DNA from: Lepas anatifera
Lineage: Eukaryota > Arthropoda > Thecostraca > Lepadidae
Reading direction: 5' to 3'
Length of the DNA: 64,000 bases
NCBI GenBank assembly: GCA_034440635.1
Contig: JAOTON010001041.1
Coordinates: 100,873 to 164,872 of the forward strand
The position numbers were made by a program, and so were the translations under genes. Shown here in pieces: positions 11,290 through 22,854 of this stretch (position 1 is the first letter of the stretch; each line of letters begins with the position of its first letter). The notes beneath the pieces were generated by a model, which was not told the origin of the DNA, made no database searches, and saw only the letters and a list, made by a program, of their open reading frames with translations.

Positions 11290-13649
11290 ATTACCTACGA
11301 GATGTTGCGGCACGTTCCTGACTGCTCTCTTCTATCACTGCTTGGCATATTTAACCATATATGGTTGCAGGATGACTTTCCAGACCAGTGGCGCGAGGCC
11401 ACCATAATACCAATCCTCAAGCCAGGAAAGCCAGGAGTGTCTCCTGATGACTTCCGCCCGATATCTCTCACCTCCTGTGTGTGTTAACTGCTTGAAAGAA
11501 TGGTTAATACTAGGCTCATGTGGTTCTTGGAGACCAATCAACTGCTTTCGAACGTCCAGTGTGGTTTTCGCCGAGGCAGAAGTACTGTCGACCATCTTCT
11601 TTCTCCCGATGCTGATGTCCGTAAAGGCTTCTCTGACAAACAACACACAATAGCTATTTTCTACGACGTAAAGCAGGCCTATGATTCGGTATGGAGGCAT
11701 GGCATCCTGCAAAAGGTGTTTGGATTGGGCATACGGGGTCATATGGGCTGGTTTCTCTCAAATTTCTTGCGAAGCCGTCGGTTTAGATTCAGGATAGGTA
11801 GCGTGCAGTCAGAGCAGCGAGCGCAGGGAAGCGGAACGGCCCAAGGTAGCGTGATCTCTGTGACCATGTTCGCTATCGCAATCAACGCGACATATCACAT
11901 AACCTACCACGTAATATCAACACAGCTCTATTCGTAGACGATTTCAGCATGTGGGTAACGGCGTCGTCCACAGCCGCTGCAGAAAGGCAGCTACAGCTCG
12001 GACTGACGAAGTTGCAGCGGTGGAGCTCCAAAAATCGCCTACAATTCTCAACGACAAAAACGAAATGTATGCATTGTTGCCGCAGACGCAGCCCGTGTGA
12101 TGATCCCACACTAACTATGTATGGAGAAAGAATCCAGGTAGTCGCACATGCACGGTTCCTGGGCCTGTCTTTTGACTCTAAGTTGACTTATATAAACCAC
12201 TTCAAGGCCGTAAGGGAAAGGTGTTTCAAGGATCTGAACATTCTGAAGGTTATAACTAAGTTTAAGTATGGCGCAGACAGAAAAACACTATTGATGGTAT
12301 ACCGATCGCTAATTCGATCAAAAATTGAATATGGCTGCATGGTATACGATTCAGTCACGGAGACAGCAAAATCTATGCTAAATACCATACATCACCATGC
12401 CATTCGAATTATCATCGGTGCATTCCACACATCGCCTACCGCCAGCATACTCGTCGAGGCAAACGAGATGCCGTTAGACTTTCGACGTCGTGTCCTTGCG
12501 ATGAAATACACTCTGAAAATAAAACAGTCTCCAAACCATCCAACATACAGTAAGCTATTCTCTGATGACATCAGACACCCGGAAGAAAACCGATCCCGAA
12601 ATAGATACCCTGGTCTCAGAATTGGAGCGTGGCTGAGGGAAGCAGGAGTTGACTGTGAACAGGTTGAGACTTTCCAGAATCCCTTATTAGAACCATGGAC
12701 TCTCCCAGAGCCTCAGGTGGACACCAGTTTGCTTGTTAAGACCAAGGATCTGCCGCCTGTTGCGGTCCGGCAGATTTTCTGGGAACACGTAAATGACATG
12801 TATTCAGGTTTTGAGATCTATTATACAGACGGATCTAAGACGGAAAGCGGTGTCGGATGTGCGTATGTAAGTGATGGAATTGAAAAAGGTTAAACACTCC
12901 CTGTGACAGCATCCGTTTTTACTGCTGAAATTTACGCTATCTTCCGAGTTTTAGACCAGGTGTTGCGGTCGAGGAGACGCAAATACGTTGTATTTACTGA
13001 CTCACTATCGTCTTTGCAAGCACTAACATCATTTGATTTCCATCCCTCATCGTCATATATTCTGGAACTTATTCGGAATAAGATGCACAGATCACACTGC
13101 CAACAAAGACAATTAACACTGGCATGGGTGCCCAGCCACGTGGGAGTGCCTGGCAATGAGCAATGTGACACTGCGGCGAAGGATGCGTCACGGGGTATCG
13201 TGCCGTCAGGAATAAAAGTGCCTTACTCTGACTGTTTCCCTGCCATCAGGCAGTATGCATTCGAGTCTTGGCAACAGAGATGGGACAATGATCCCAAAGG
13301 CTCCAAATTGCGCCTTATGAAGCCCAGGATCGGCGCGTCGTCATCGGCCAACGCCAGGTGCAGAACGAACGAGGTCGTTTTAGCCAGATTGCGTATAGGA
13401 CACACACACTACACTCACTCGTTCCTTCTGAGAGGAGAGGAGCCACCGGAGTGCCCGCGATGTGGGGAACACCTCACTGTTAAGCATGTTCTCACTGACT
13501 GCCGGGACTGTGAGATTGAGAGGAGGGCTCACTTCCCAGCAGATTTTTCACTCGGGTCCCTTATTGGTGAGTCGCCGTCAGTCGATGTGGCAACAATATC
13601 AGCTTTTTTAAAGAGTATCGCATTCAATGTCATTTATTCACCCTCGTAG
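11290..13649 (+). pseudogene. ORF2 C-terminal part of the I element: reverse transcriptase and RNase H
   Basis: Continues the gene cut at 4275. Reverse transcriptase blocks seen: DDFRPISLTSCVCXLLERM (X marks the stop at 11485-11487), GFRRGRSTVDHLL, FYDVKQAYDSVW (first catalytic Asp), GTAQGSVIS and, after a frameshift near 11900, the LFVDDF catalytic box at about 11930. RNase H follows with all four acidic residues: YTDGSKT, FTAEIYAI, FTDSLSSL and CDTAAKD; a TAA at 12891-12893 cuts it in frame. The end carries CPRCGEHLTVKHVLTDC, the cysteine/histidine tail common in I and Jockey relatives. The final stop is at 13647-13649. Together with 2927-4275 this is one enzyme that would nick, reverse-transcribe and remove RNA, here inactivated. 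Confidence 0.9.
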
Positions 13650-13839
13650 TTTTTTCTCACTTCATTTATGTAGCAGACAGACACAATTGGTAATACCACA
13701 GGGTTAGTACTTTTTAGGTATAAACCCCCTTTTTAGCACCTGACCTGTTGCAGCCCTCACTGCTATACTTCATTTAATGTTATGGGCGCCATATGACCCA
13801 GCTGTCGGTGCGCCCAAAAACCCCAACAATGATGATGAT
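13650..13839 (+). other. 3' untranslated region and GAT tail of the I element
   Basis: Non-coding tail ending in ATGATGATGAT-like triplets, the usual 3' terminus of this class. The sequence character changes immediately afterwards. Confidence 0.65.
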
Positions 13840-15390
13840 CTCCAAATCGTAGTATGCTGGACCCTTTTCCAGCTTCATATTGCTACGTTTGACCTGTGAT
13901 CTTTGAGAGGTCATCTGGGGCTACTTAAGCAGTTTTCAGACTTAGGTCATTAACTTTGCCTGAAATGATGATACAGCTTTTATTTTGATACCATTGCGTT
14001 TGGACTACTATGGCGAGTCGATTGATATGCATATTGGCTATGCTAGGGTAAAAAGTGAGCTTGACATGACCCGAGGTGAAGTCATTTTCGTGTTTTGACC
14101 TTTGACCTAATCAAATTAGGCATCATTAGGTTTGCCGTGACGAGAGGAAGCGAATGATGCCTAAAAAATGATTCCAACTCAAATCTGTCAGATGCTAGAT
14201 CCCAAAGACTACTCAAAATATCACCTTCTTTGACCTGTCATGACCTCAATACTAATCTCAGCCAAAAAGTGACTAAATAATTTCTTCATAAATTTTTATG
14301 AGCTATCCACCAGCGTTCGCCTTTTTCGCTCTCCTGCATAGGGACCAAGTTCGAGGGGGTGTTCAAACACCCCCTGCCAGGGCGAAGGTGGCTCAGAGGC
14401 CCACCGGGGCATGGGTTAATGTATCGAAAAAAGGTATAGCACGAAGACCATCCAGAAAACAATTACGGGTCAAGAACTCTGACAAATGTTTTCATTGTCA
14501 CACACACTGCAAGGGTGCGGGTTGACAATGAAAACATGCTCTGAGTGAACATTCTCTCCGCAGGGACAAACGCGTGGGTTGTCATTCTAGGGGTTACTGC
14601 CTCCATAGGAGTGAGACAGGCCTTCCCTAGAGCTGCAAGGGTCCTTCATTAGATAGCGCTACAATCACGACACACTCATTTAGCGTGCTGTTATGATGCA
14701 GGTAATAAGCCTATATCCGACGACCGAAGCTGCATAAGCCTTACCAGAATAGAGCGTAAATAAAAATTAGAGACATATACTTGATCAATGTTACATGCCA
14801 TTTATTCTGCTAACTTTCTTCTCAGCGTGAGATTTTTGGGGCCACTGGCTCGCAAATCTTACGAACCATATCTATATATACCCCTTGATGGAAAGTAGCG
14901 TTCGCCTTCGCAACTGCCTATCAAATGGCGGCTGCCGGTGCTGACAACAGAGCTAGAGAGAAGTCGAGTAGTAGGGGAAGTGGGGGTCACGGAAAACGTA
15001 GCGATGGTGTGAGTTTTCGATGACTTAATGAGCTTGTTTTGTTCCTATTTTGGCTGTAGAGATACTTCAGAAATTTATCTACCTCTGTGCAAGCCGCTAT
15101 GTGTCTGTAATTATTATATCAAAATTTGTGTAAAGTTTAGAAAAAAGTAGCAAAATTTCATTTCGCCCCACCTAATGGGGTAACATGGTCACCCCATGGG
15201 GAACGACGGACAAGGTGAAAAAAGTGATCGAACCAGGCCTTGAAGATTTCCATCTGCACCCACCCACTAGGCGACTGTCGACCGCCGCGGGGAAGGGGGC
15301 ATTTCCTTATTTTTTTCCGTCAAAGGGTCAAATGGAGTCATGCTTTTTCTGAATTTGTTTAATGACGGAGAATTAAAGTATCAAGAGCTG
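13840..15390. other. Gene-free DNA rich in TGACCT/AGGTCA words
   Basis: No protein signature on either strand. Contains repeated TTTGACCT/AGGTCAT words (13890-14250) and a short palindrome at 14355-14374. Confidence 0.5.
14355..14374. repeat. Perfect 9-bp inverted repeat
   Basis: GGGGGTGTT and AACACCCCC are separated by only two bases. The role is unknown. Confidence 0.7.
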
Positions 15391-15394
15391 TCGT

Positions 15395-16042
15395 GGAGCT
15401 GTGCATAGGTTGATCCAGGATCACCGATCAGGGGGCGGAGCACCTTGTCGGGGGGGGCGCCATCCGGGTCAGGGGTGGGTGCGCACCCAGGGGGGCTGCG
15501 GGCCCCCAAACACTTTTGCTCCAAAGTGCAACTCCCATCCATGTGGAGCGCCGAAGTCGTCCATCGAAGGGAAGGATGAGCCTTCACCTGACTTTTAGAG
15601 GCAGTGCTACACTGACTGCCGCCCCTGCACCCAACATGCCGCCCCCACATTGACTTTGCTGCCCTGCACCCACCGCCCACCGGCCCCTAAAAAAATTCAC
15701 TAGGTCTGTGGAGCAAACAATTCACCGCTCTCACCCCCCCTCCACAGATGCGAAAATTGACTGCCCTTTGGGTGAACAAGTGCGCCCCCGGAGGCAAAAT
15801 GCCGCCCCCTCCACTGGCCTGGTGTCACTTCTCGTCACCCGCCCTCCCCAAATAATCCTGGGTGCGCGCCTGCTATGGGGTGCCACTTTTGGAACGCCAA
15901 ACATATCAGGTGGGTGCCAGATCCTCTCGCAGGGCTAAGAACGCCCCTCCCTCGCTCCTGAGGGGAGGGGTTGGAAGCGACACTTTAGGGGGCCCATCAA
16001 TCTCTCAGGGGGCACCGTGACATTTCAGGGGGCGCTGAGGGT
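15395..16042. repeat. GC-rich repeat block with GATCCAGGAT...CCGATC motif
   Basis: Begins with a GATCCAGGATCACCGATC-like motif shared with 22030-22083 (inverted) and 56965-57030. Its stretch 15750-15815 resembles 22240-22310 (CTGCCCTTTGGGTGAA core). Runs of G and C give spurious open frames. I could not fix both ends or a target duplication. Confidence 0.45.
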
Positions 16043-16231
16043 CAGGGGCGTAGCCAAGGGGGAGGCGGCACGGACAGCGCCCCCCCTCTGAGGGCCCGAA
16101 GGGCCCTCCTGAGGACACGATTCTGTAACAAGCAGGGTACTTTTTAGCCATCAGGGCCTTTTTGGCGCTGTCGCAGGGGCCCTTTTCGGGGCGACACCCG
16201 CCCCCTGAGCGAAATCCTGGCTACGCCCCTG
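16043..16231. mobile_element. hAT-type MITE with CAGGGGCGTAGCCA termini
   Basis: A 189-bp element with 14-bp perfect inverted ends (CAGGGGCGTAGCCA and its complement) and an exact 8-bp duplication, CTGAGGGT, at 16035-16042 and 16232-16239. No coding capacity. Confidence 0.88.
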
Positions 16232-16239
16232 CTGAGGGT

Positions 16240-16832
16240 CGAGGGGTATAGCTGCCCCTGGATGACCCCCAAATTTAATTATGTGTTCTCCAGCATTTCG
16301 GGCTCTATTTCCCCCAAACCGTCAGCTCTTAATTATTTAAGCTTATATTACATAAAATTCAATATGCTATTGTGCAGGGTAACATGGACACCATTGCCAT
16401 CTTGCCCCACGCGTGGTGTCCGTCTTACCCCACTTTGCTCTTCCTAAACAAACTTGGATATGAAGCGGACGCCATTGCGACTACACAGTCAGCGACTGCG
16501 GTGAACAAAATGTAACATCTTGAAGAGCCATATTACGTAATATCAATAAAGTATCTATAGAAACATCCACGTAATGACCGTACGAATTAGATTGTAAAAC
16601 AGCACATGAGTTGCAGTTTTTACTGTTGTGAAAATTACATAAAAACAAGAGAGCTTACCGGACCCAACGCTGCTCTGCGTCCGACCTGGGCTAAAAGGAA
16701 GGGTATTACATGCTTTTCCCGGCCGTGGCACTGTTAGTTCGTCCCAAACAGGGGGTGTCCGTCTTACCCACGGTGTCCATGACCCCCCACTTTCCCCTAC
16801 CAAGCGCATGCTCGCGCCGTGGATTTTCGGTA
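16240..16832. other. Non-coding stretch with repeated GGTGTCCGTCTTACCC words
   Basis: The word recurs at about 16416 and 16746 and in related inverted form (GTAACATGGACACC) near 16378, suggesting a decayed repeat. No gene seen. Confidence 0.4.
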
Positions 16833-16995
16833 GCCTCCGGCACCAGACGGTGTGACCTGACCAGACCTGACTAGCGTTTGGCACCAGACGCTTAACCTCC
16901 GGCACCAGACGCTGTGGGCCACCTGAATAGCGCTTGGCACCAGACGCTTAACCTCCGGCACCAGACGCTGTGGGCCACCTGACTAGCGTTTGGGC
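16833..16995. repeat. 56-bp tandem repeat, nearly three copies
   Basis: Copies begin at about 16866, 16922 and 16978, with a partial copy upstream. Each full unit contains two internal GGCACCAGACGCT words. Confidence 0.8.
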
Positions 16996-17649
16996 CGCCG
17001 CCGGCGCGGCCAGCGGAAGGCCTGCAAACGGAGGTCCACCAGGAAATGTGTGGAGTACAGGTAAAGTACAATAGAGAGAACCTGGGGCGGGGCGTGTGGG
17101 GGAAGGGTCAGCCCTGGTCCTACAACTTCTGCCATCACAAAACATTTTCTGACCCAAAAGTAATAATGGCTCAATTTGCAGCATTTGTGGGATCGGCTAA
17201 GGTAAAATTTGGCATATATGTTCCTTTGCAGCTTCTTTGTAGAGGGTACTACAAACCAGCGGCGGCGCCACGGCTTTGCGTCAGAAAAAGTCCGGGCCCC
17301 CGAGCTGGTCTAAGGCCCCTCAGATGAACTAAGCGACACCTAAGTCTGTCTTTCACAGAGGGAATGTGATTTAGTGTTGGGCCACGCTCTTACCTTAATA
17401 AGCGCAGTGGAGAGGGGTCTGGCGTCAACGTGCAGTGGAGGGGTCCTAAAATTCCCCCTGGGATTTCGGAAACCACCCATTTTCTCAAAATCAGCATCGG
17501 TGGACATTTCATCTTTACCTGGTTTACATGGACCTCTAAACTGCGCATGTTACGACCTTGAAACTATGACCACTTAAAGATGTTGGCGCGAACTACAACA
17601 TGTCTAAAAACCGCTGCAATCCGTCGAGGGGTTAGTGAGATATTGGTGT

Positions 17650-18010
17650 TTGAAAAACGGTATCTAAATCGCGTTAGGTGGACCTTTTGATTATTTTTAC
17701 GACCGATTAGATGGACCAATTTTATGGTGTTTTAATGAGTATGTGTGGACCATTTTTATGGTGTTTTAATGAGTATGTGTGGACCATTTTTACGAATCTT
17801 AGGTGGTTTAGATGGACCTAATTGAGGAATCTTGATCAGTTTGAGTGGACACGTTTTTTGTTCTTAAGACGTTTGAGTGGACTCCTCTTTTCGACCTGAA
17901 GGACAGTTTCGGTGGACCTAATAGAGGACTTATAGTGTTCACAATGGGGTAGTCGTTAGACGTTTGAATGGACTTTTTTACACCTTAAGTCGTTTTGCTG
18001 GACACATTTT
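17650..18010. repeat. Degenerate GTGGAC(C)-centred repeat cluster
   Basis: About ten copies of (A/G)TGGAC(C) occur at irregular spacing of 25-45 bp with T-rich spacers, including a near-perfect tandem 34-bp duplication at about 17713-17790. Related motifs recur at 22855-23410. Confidence 0.65.
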
Positions 18011-18273
18011 TTGTTTTACTTTGGTTTTTAGGGGACTAAGTCAGGCGAAGGTCCAGGGTTCGGTCAGGGGGCACCCATTTATACGTCCCTATTGCTTTTG
18101 GCCGGTCGCTATAGGCCATCCCAGGGGTTGGGGGTTGTCCCTGCGCCCTCCCTCTTGGATCTGCGCCTGTAAGTGTAGCAGTGAATACATAGCGGGACAA
18201 AATTGAAATATTCTGAAGCTTTTCATGCCAGGCGAAACATTTCATGCTGATCTTCTTCTGCCCTCCTTGTCGT

Positions 18274-18710
18274 CAGTGGTGCAGCTGAGCTTCAGCATGA
18301 GGGGAGGTACACTACCAATGAGGGGTACCCTGGGAAAAAGGTAGTTCTTAGAATGACTTGAAGAAGTGTTCTAGATGGGTCTATAAGCGGGCAGATACAA
18401 GCCTCAATCTCATTTGGACACTTTCATCAGTTGAGGGCACTCAGCATCCAGCTGGGGCACGTGCCTCATATGCATTTTACCTTTACTATTGTGCCTATGA
18501 TAGATACCTAAAGGAGGAAGCGTCTTTTATTCGGAGGCAAACTTACAACGGAGGTACACAGTTGCGTGATACAAGGGCACTTCTGAGCTAAGGGCACATT
18601 AAAAAAAACATAGCGAACGTTTCAGTGATAGTTGGGTATTTTTATCCGGTGAGGGAATTCAGGAACCACTGGAGGGCACGTGCCCCTTGTGCCCGCTTGC
18701 TGCACCCCTG
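18274..18710. mobile_element. hAT-type non-autonomous element (CAGTGGTGCAGC ends)
   Basis: 437 bp. Left end CAGTGGTGCAGC, right end GCTGCACCCCTG, forming inverted repeats with one mismatch. The 8-bp flanks are CTTGTCGT (18266-18273) and CTTGTCCT (18711-18718), one mismatch. No coding sequence. Confidence 0.78.
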
Positions 18711-18766
18711 CTTGTCCTCAAAATGATAGTTGAGCAACAGACAAGCTAGCCAATTGAAGGCACCAG

Positions 18767-19014
18767 CAGGGGCGTCACCGCCGGAGGGGGAGGCAGGGGG
18801 CCGGGCCCCCACTTTTGGGCCAAGAATTTCCTGATCTCAGTCAAAATGGGAGGAAATCGGACATTTTTATAACCAGCCGGTGCGGGAGGCAACGAGGAGC
18901 CCGAATTCAAAGAGTTTTTGGCCCTGGCGTGGACAGTTTTTTATCAGCATCACGTTGAAGTTGCTGGCTGGCCGACTGCCCCCCCACGCTTTTTTGGCGG
19001 TGGCGACGCTCCTG
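18767..19014. mobile_element. hAT-type MITE, family C copy 1
   Basis: 248 bp with imperfect inverted ends (CAGGGGCGTCACCGCC against GGCGGTGGCGACGCTCCTG) and an exact 8-bp duplication GGCACCAG at 18759-18766 and 19015-19022. The interior (TATAACCAGCCGGTGCGGGA and following) is shared with 21311-21559 and 22362-22606. Confidence 0.9.
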
Positions 19015-19449
19015 GGCACCAGGTATAAAGTGCAAAGCTTCAGTGAGGTTTCCCAACTTTGTTCTGAAGACGCAATGTTAGTTGGACTATATCCTCAAAT
19101 CCGAGATGGAATGTTTAGTACAAATAACGACTATATAGATACTTGCACGCAGCCATTCTTCAGAGTTATGGCGACGATATTGGTTTCAAAAATATCACAG
19201 CACATTATATGATTGCCCACAGGAAATTGATATCGGCCATCATATGAACGAATGCGACCATTTTTGCAACAAACTATGTCGAGATTTTTCTCACAAACCG
19301 ATACCTTCGTTTACCGATTTCCTTTGTGCTGTTGGAAAAATAACGGTTGCGGTATAGCGACACACCAACTGCTAAGATCATACGGCGTCGCAGACTCCAA
19401 CCTTGTTCGGAGGACTTGGGATTTTCAGGTCAACTTATTGAGAGGCCCT

Positions 19450-19512
19450 GCTGAGATTTTAATCCGGAATAACTGGCTCAGTAGACGAGTGCGCTGTCCA
19501 CTGCTCCACCCT
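19450..19512 (-). tRNA. tRNA-like pseudogene or SINE head
   Basis: On the minus strand GGAGCAGTGGACAGCGC resembles a tRNA D arm and box A, and GGATTAAAATCTC lies where box B is expected but departs from the GGTTCRANNCC consensus. Probably a decayed tRNA-derived SINE head, not a functional tRNA. Confidence 0.35.
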
Positions 19513-19519
19513 GTCGTAT

Positions 19520-20929
19520 GAAAAACGTCTTAAAATAAACCCTGAGCATGGCCGTCTAAAGCGGGGGACGCGTCCGACCCGACCTGCAAATCAGGGAGGT
19601 CATCTCAAGTTTTCGGGACTTGACTTGTAGTTTTGTTTTACATTTTCCCTATTATCTTCCGTAAATTACATAAATCCTTTTACATTACCTTACCTTACAA
19701 ATAGTCGGGATTTTGAGGCAACTCCATCCACACAATTTTACATGGTATTGGTAAGGTGAACCAAGCAGTAGCACATTTCCACATCTATAGGCTGGAACAA
19801 GTAAGTTTTTTTGGATGAGCTGGGGAAAGAAAATGGCTTCTTCGATTTTCTCAACCTGAAGGCGAGGCAGATTGTGCGGTAGATTATGGACAAGCGCGAT
19901 TCATTGTATTAAAGTTTGTCAACTTTTGACTTCTGCCTTTCATAGGAAGAAATAAGTGAAAATAAAATGGCAAATAATTTTCAATTCACTCCTCGTCGGC
20001 TGGTTTTTACGAGATGAGGTGCACTTTTCGTTTCATATTAACCATGGTCGCAGCCACAAACCCGTTATTTTTATGCATCAATATGAGGCCGTGAATGCTC
20101 CGAATACACTCTAGGTAAAAAAGGACATTTGACTATACGAGCCTGACAGTACTTGTATGTATTGGGAAGTGAAATACTTCTAATTTATTCTTAAACCCAA
20201 ATTACCTCAGACCCCTAGAAGAAACGCACAGCTAGTTGCAATTAGGAACCTGTATGTAGTATGAGTGGCGCAGTTCAGTTGGCGTTTCTTCTAGACGAAC
20301 TTGTTTAATACACGCTGTGGAGGGGATCCTAAAGTGCCTCCCCACCTGTTTTTCCGGGGTGGCCGAACAACCGTTGGCCGCCAGAAAGCAGAACTCGGCC
20401 ACATATGAGAGAATTAATGAGCGCGTCTAATCGTGCATTCATTTTGAAAATCGACCGAAAACGTTTTCTTATAGGCTTTCGAAGTCAGATTATATTTTGA
20501 GATCGCCATGATGGCGCGGCCACAGTAGTTAGTCTGCGTTTCATGCTGAGTGGTGACGTCATAAGGCAATACAATTAGGTCATATGCTAAGGTTATTCTA
20601 CATGAAAGTCAAGGTCAAGGTAATTTGACCTATTCAAGGCCATTGATTCCAGTGCTCCCAGTCAAATAATGGCATCGCACATTATGAAGTATGACGTCAT
20701 AGCAAAGGTCACCCTGCGTCAAGTTCAAGGTCACAGGTCAAGTTCAAAGGTCATGGGTCAAGGTCAAACACTTTTTCCTGTCAATTGGAGGTCATATTGG
20801 CAGTTACATTGTATATTACAGGAATATGCTGTGTTCTGACGTCATAGGTTAATGATCTTGAATAACCTTGGCCTCTAAATATGAGATCAACTCGTACAGG
20901 CCCTTCCTTTCACACCCTAAGCCCGTTTA
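19520..20929. other. Gene-free DNA with an AGGTCA/TGACCT cluster
   Basis: No coding signature. Positions 20600-20770 hold many AGGTCA-type hexamers, mostly direct repeats with short spacers. A sequence near 20310-20360 is a weak relative of the palindromic family described at 20930. Confidence 0.5.
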
Positions 20930-21175
20930 TAGCGTATTTGTGACTTGCTTTCGCAAAATCCCGGCATTTCCCGGTAGGTCTCCAGCACGGCCAAATTTTG
21001 ATATGACCTTGAAGATATTGACCTAGGTCGATGAAACTTGGGCATAATGTAGATCACCACCAACCCCACCAACTCCGACACGTGAGTTATTCTACCCCTC
21101 TTCGTTTCCGAGATTTCAGGGGGGCCTTTAGGACCCCCACCCTCCACTGCGCATGTTAAAATTGGCAAAAATAGG
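20930..21175 (+). repeat. Dispersed repeat family D, copy 1
   Basis: Shares in order with 21720-21965 and 39470-39680: CATTTCCCG..AGG.CTCCAGCACGG, TGAAGATATTGACC, ATGTAGATCACCA and a GGGGG..TTTAGGACCCCC stretch ending in an AC(T/A)G(C/T)GC motif. Function unknown; probably a decayed transposon. Confidence 0.65.
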
Positions 21176-21310
21176 CCCATCATCATCATGATTTGTATCA
21201 AGGTAAAAGGACTTGGGCCAAGGTCATGGTTAAGATGATATATTAACGCTATATGATTCGGATATATGGTAGGGTCACCTCAAGTGATGGTCAAAGTCAA
21301 AGGTAACTGA

Positions 21311-21559
21311 CAGGGGTCGCCACGGGGGGGGTGGGGGGGAAGGCCGGCCTCTCACTTTTGGGCCAACAATGTCCTTATCTCTGTCAAAATAGGATGATAC
21401 CGTAAATTTTTATAACCAGCCGGTGCGGGAGGCAACGAGGAGCCTAAATCCGAAGAGTTTTTGGTCCTAGCGTGGGCAATTTCTTGTCAGTATCAGGTTG
21501 AAGTTGCTGGCTGGCCGGCTGTGGCCCCCCCCACCTTTTTGGCGGTTGGGACGCAACTG
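21311..21559. mobile_element. hAT-type MITE, family C copy 2
   Basis: 249 bp, closely related to 18767-19014, with an exact 8-bp duplication GTAACTGA at 21303-21310 and 21560-21567. Left end CAGGGGTCGCCACGG. Confidence 0.9.
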
Positions 21560-21719
21560 GTAACTGACCACGCCATTATTAGCCACAATGCAAGTCAAAG
21601 TTCATATTACGGGAAATATTACATTTTGTGACGTCATAGGCCAAAGACCTTCAATAATATTGGCCCCAAATTTTCTTGAAACGTGGCTTTGCACCCTCTT
21701 ATCATGACCAAAGTCTGCT

Positions 21720-21965
21720 TTTAGTGATTTTGTCTTGGTTTTGCACGACAAAGGCATGTTGTAATAGGTTTCCAGCACGGGCCAGACTTGACCTTTATTT
21801 CCTCTATTGACATGGAAGATATCTACCAAGGTCAATAAACCTAGGTATGGATGTAGATCACCAAAGCCCCACCAACTCCCATACACTCAACCTTGGTTTT
21901 TTTCAAAATCTCTAGGGGAGCACTTCGGACTCTCCCCTCTACTGTGCGTTTCATATGTTTTGCTT
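21720..21965 (+). repeat. Dispersed repeat family D, copy 2
   Basis: Same block order as 20930-21175, including TTTCCAGCACGG, GGAAGATAT, ATGTAGATCACCA and the G-run/C-run pair. More diverged in the 3' half. Confidence 0.6.
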
Positions 21966-22029
21966 GCCAAAAATGACGCCATCTGGTTCGGATGGCGCCC
22001 CCCAGAAAGGTGCCCCCACTCCACCCCCG

Positions 22030-22350
22030 GCAAGGTGCCACTCCCCCTCTCCGATCGGCAATCTTGGATCTGCCTATGATCCGGCCCCCGGGACCCCCCG
22101 GTGCGAGCCCCTGCCTACCTAGAGCTAGGGACGGATCCAAGGGGGAGGGGCAAAGTGGGCGGCCGTCCCCTTAAGCCTGAGTGCCGCCCCACTGAGGACG
22201 AAATACCGACCCAAAGGTTATCAGCTCCCACCCCCTCCCAGGATGCAACAATTTGCCGCCCTTTGGGTGAAAAGTGCACCCTTCGAGTGGCAAAGTGTCG
22301 CCCCCTGAAGCTTCGCCCCCCCCATTTATCGAAATCATAGATCATAGTCA
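22030..22350. repeat. GC-rich repeat related to 15395-16042
   Basis: Holds the inverted CCGATCGGCAATCTTGGATC motif at 22047-22070 and a CCGCCCTTTGGGTGAAAAGT core at 22255-22275 matching 15765-15785. Ends not resolved. Confidence 0.45.
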
Positions 22351-22361
22351 CTGCCTATAGC

Positions 22362-22606
22362 CAGGGGCGTCACTACTGGGGGGTAAGGACGGGGGCTTTC
22401 CCCCACTTTTAGGCCAGCAATTTCCTTATCTCAGTTAAAATAGTAGGGAATCGAACATTTATAACCAGCCGGTGCGGGAGGCAGCAAGGAGCCCAAATCC
22501 GAAGAGTTCTTGGTCCCAGCGTGGACAGTTTCTTGTCAGTATCAGGTTGAAGTTGCTGGCTGGCCGGCTGCCCCCCCTCGACTTTTTGACGGCGACGACG
22601 CTCTTG
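22362..22606. mobile_element. hAT-type MITE, family C copy 3
   Basis: 245 bp, third member of the family, with an exact 8-bp duplication CCTATAGC at 22354-22361 and 22607-22614. Left end CAGGGGCGTCACTACTGGGG. Confidence 0.9.
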
Positions 22607-22854
22607 CCTATAGCTATGCTCCAACAGTTCTGCACAATCTCGGAAAAAATCAGCCAGCCCTTATTGTCGCTATGCATGCATGCACATCACTAACATATTT
22701 TCTTTCCTTGCGGGTCATCCTTTTCGGTCCCATTGCGACTTGACAGCGTGAATTAGCACCTGCAATGCTCCAATCAAGTGTACAACGTGTGGCACAATGA
22801 ATTTGGCGCGCAACGCCTGATGACAACAAACTCATTGCGCATGCGCGGACCGGC

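Larger units (their letters stand above)
1..13839 (+). mobile_element. I-superfamily non-LTR retrotransposon, 5' truncated by the window edge
   Basis: Reading along the plus strand and skipping two later insertions (646-2511 and 4290-11275), the remaining pieces give the usual order of this class: ORF1 with two CCHC zinc knuckles, an apurinic-type endonuclease, a reverse transcriptase, an RNase H domain, a C-terminal cysteine/histidine motif and a 3' end closing in GAT triplets at 13831-13839. Presence of RNase H and the GAT tail point to the I superfamily rather than classical Jockey; that clade call is family knowledge, not a tree. The element is dead, with frameshifts and stops in both ORFs. 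Its own target duplication cannot be checked because the 5' end lies outside the window. Confidence 0.85.
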
